NCBI GenBank assembly: GCA_013398955.1
Contig: VWPU01017527.1
Location: forward strand, 32,725-96,724
Reading direction: 5' to 3'
Length of the DNA stretch: 64,000 nt
From: Callaeas wilsoni
Taxonomy: Eukaryota > Chordata > Aves > Passeriformes > Callaeidae
The notes under the pieces are model-generated. The model saw only the letters and a program-made list of their open reading frames with translations, searched no databases and had not been told where the DNA came from. Below, piece after piece: positions 62,756-64,000 of the stretch (the first letter of the stretch is position 1; the number at the start of each line of letters is the position of its first letter). The position numbers and the translations under genes are program-made.

Positions 62756-64000
62756 AGAAAATACCACCTTCTTTCTACTCACAAATCCTTGCTCACAAGA
62801 GCAACTCTAGGCATGTAATTCACTTTAAGCATAGCATGCCAGTGGGACAGTCTTCATGCAGAAATTTATTCATGTTCGTATTTTCAGGATCAGACGCTAA
62901 AAATGCAGGTGCTTCTGAATAAATTCTCACTGTAGTACCAGGAGAGTTAAAGGTGGCAAGCAGAGCTGCTGCACGAGCAGTCTAACAAAGTCTCCCTATA
63001 GCCTGGAGAGGATGACAGCCTAGATGAGAACAGCACTGTCCCCATCAGTGCACTGCCAAGCTACCCTCATACATGTATCTGTTTAGACACCAGTCCCCTC
63101 ACCTTCTGTACAGGCAAAAGTCCAGAAATCAGAATCTGACTTTTGTGCTAAGCTGTTTTTTGTCACCACTATTTGTCCTTCAGTCAAGATTGTGTGCCTT
63201 TATCGAGGAATAGAGACTTCCCTCCTTGTTCTCTCTCGCAGCACCTTGTTTTACTTTGATTTTCAGATAAGAAAGTTCCACTTTAATAAACTTCCCTTCT
63301 CTTTCCTCACTACTGGTTGCAACCAAAATGTTCCAACCCTGACAATTTCACCAGAACACCTTCTTCATTGATTGTTTAAGATATCAATTGTCTATTTTTT
63401 TATTGTTACACTCTGGTTCGGGGATTTTTTACTGGATATGTTATTCTAAATAGCTATGATAGGTAATAAGCAGAGCACTTGGCATCATGTAGACTCCTTA
63501 AAAAACACATGAACCCACAAATCTATCAGAATTATTTAGTTGCAGAGATCTATAATCTGGAGAATTACAGAGTCTATTTTAAGCAAAGCAAAAACCAATA
63601 GTATAAAGAAGATACAACGGCAATAACTCATCAGAAAGGGTGATCTTACTTATGGCTATCAACAGATACAGATTTAATAAATAACAAAATTAACAGAGGA
63701 TGAAAACTTTTTTCAAGACTGTTTAAGTACTACATTTTGATTCATTCATTATTTTTAATTTTAAAACTAGAATTTAAAGATGATTTACATTATATTTAAC
63801 ATAAAATTCTTATAACAGTAGCCCAAATATTTGTTTCCTATAGTAACATAATATCAAATGCTTTGATATTATTGACTTACGGCATGTAAATATAAAATAA
63901 CTTTTTCCACTTCTTCTCTACTGAGGCTTTCATGTTTTCATCACATTTTGCCCACTTTTAATCCAGATTTAAATATTCTTGTCTTCTTATTGCATGTCAG
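62756..64000. other. Unique AT-rich non-coding DNA
   Basis: I see no gene, RNA or named repeat up to the window end. Confidence 0.65.

Noticed and set aside
1..64000. CRISPR arrays, bacterial operons, prophage, rRNA
   Set aside because: No regularly spaced repeats, no ribosome-binding-site-led gene strings and no conserved rRNA segments are present. The sequence is vertebrate in character.

Overview
This window reads as vertebrate, almost certainly avian, non-coding nuclear DNA. It is AT-rich, with long stop-rich stretches in all frames, mononucleotide runs and microsatellites, and no operon structure. The avian assignment rests on the repeats. There are three CR1 LINE fragments: a 3' end on the plus strand at about 16430-16597, a reverse-transcriptase-coding piece on the minus strand at about 25272-25440, and a 3' end on the minus strand at about 58567-58856. 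There are also four endogenous-retrovirus LTRs of bird type, two of them members of one family that I associate with songbirds and other neoavian birds. The finer placement (probably passerine) is a recollection-based inference. I see no intact protein-coding gene, tRNA, rRNA or CRISPR array, so the window is best read as a gene desert or the inside of a very long intron.

Layout. 1-8.1 kb: unique AT-rich DNA holding a decayed LINE relic of the L2/Rex-like type on the minus strand (about 4771-5060). 8.1-8.64 kb: a solo LTR with TATA box, AATAAA and a duplicated block in U3. 8.64-16.4 kb: unique DNA with twin perfect hairpins (10086-10160), an 18-bp palindrome (10747-10764) and a 58-bp direct-repeat pair 785 bp apart (14887 and 15672). 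16.43-17.05 kb: CR1 3' end followed by an unexplained GC-rich block. 19.2-20.2 kb: a 61-62-bp tandem duplication, then a complete solo LTR. 24.5-25.45 kb: a 15-bp direct repeat around a 95-bp segment, a GC/CpG-rich block, and the CR1 reverse-transcriptase fragment. 25.4-42.3 kb: mostly featureless, with simple repeats. 42.3-42.8 kb: a very CpG-dense 75-bp patch and a duplicated 44-bp unit next to the only ambiguous base. 48.5-48.8 kb: a hydrophilic open frame that could be an exon but is unproven. 50.4-51.05 kb: a complete minus-strand solo LTR bounded by an exact 5-bp target-site duplication. 54-56.6 kb: AT-rich stretches with homeodomain and octamer motifs that could be conserved enhancers. 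59.05-59.13 kb: interlocking inverted repeats. 62.4-62.76 kb: a 3'-truncated LTR of the same family as the one at 19.6 kb.

No set of genes here works together as a system. I found no evidence for a new multi-gene biological system. The points most worth a second look are the ancient LINE relic, the LTR with exact target duplication, the U3 duplication, the hairpin clusters, the ungapped 58-bp repeat pair, and the isolated CpG-dense patches. All similarity statements are by eye, since no database search was possible.
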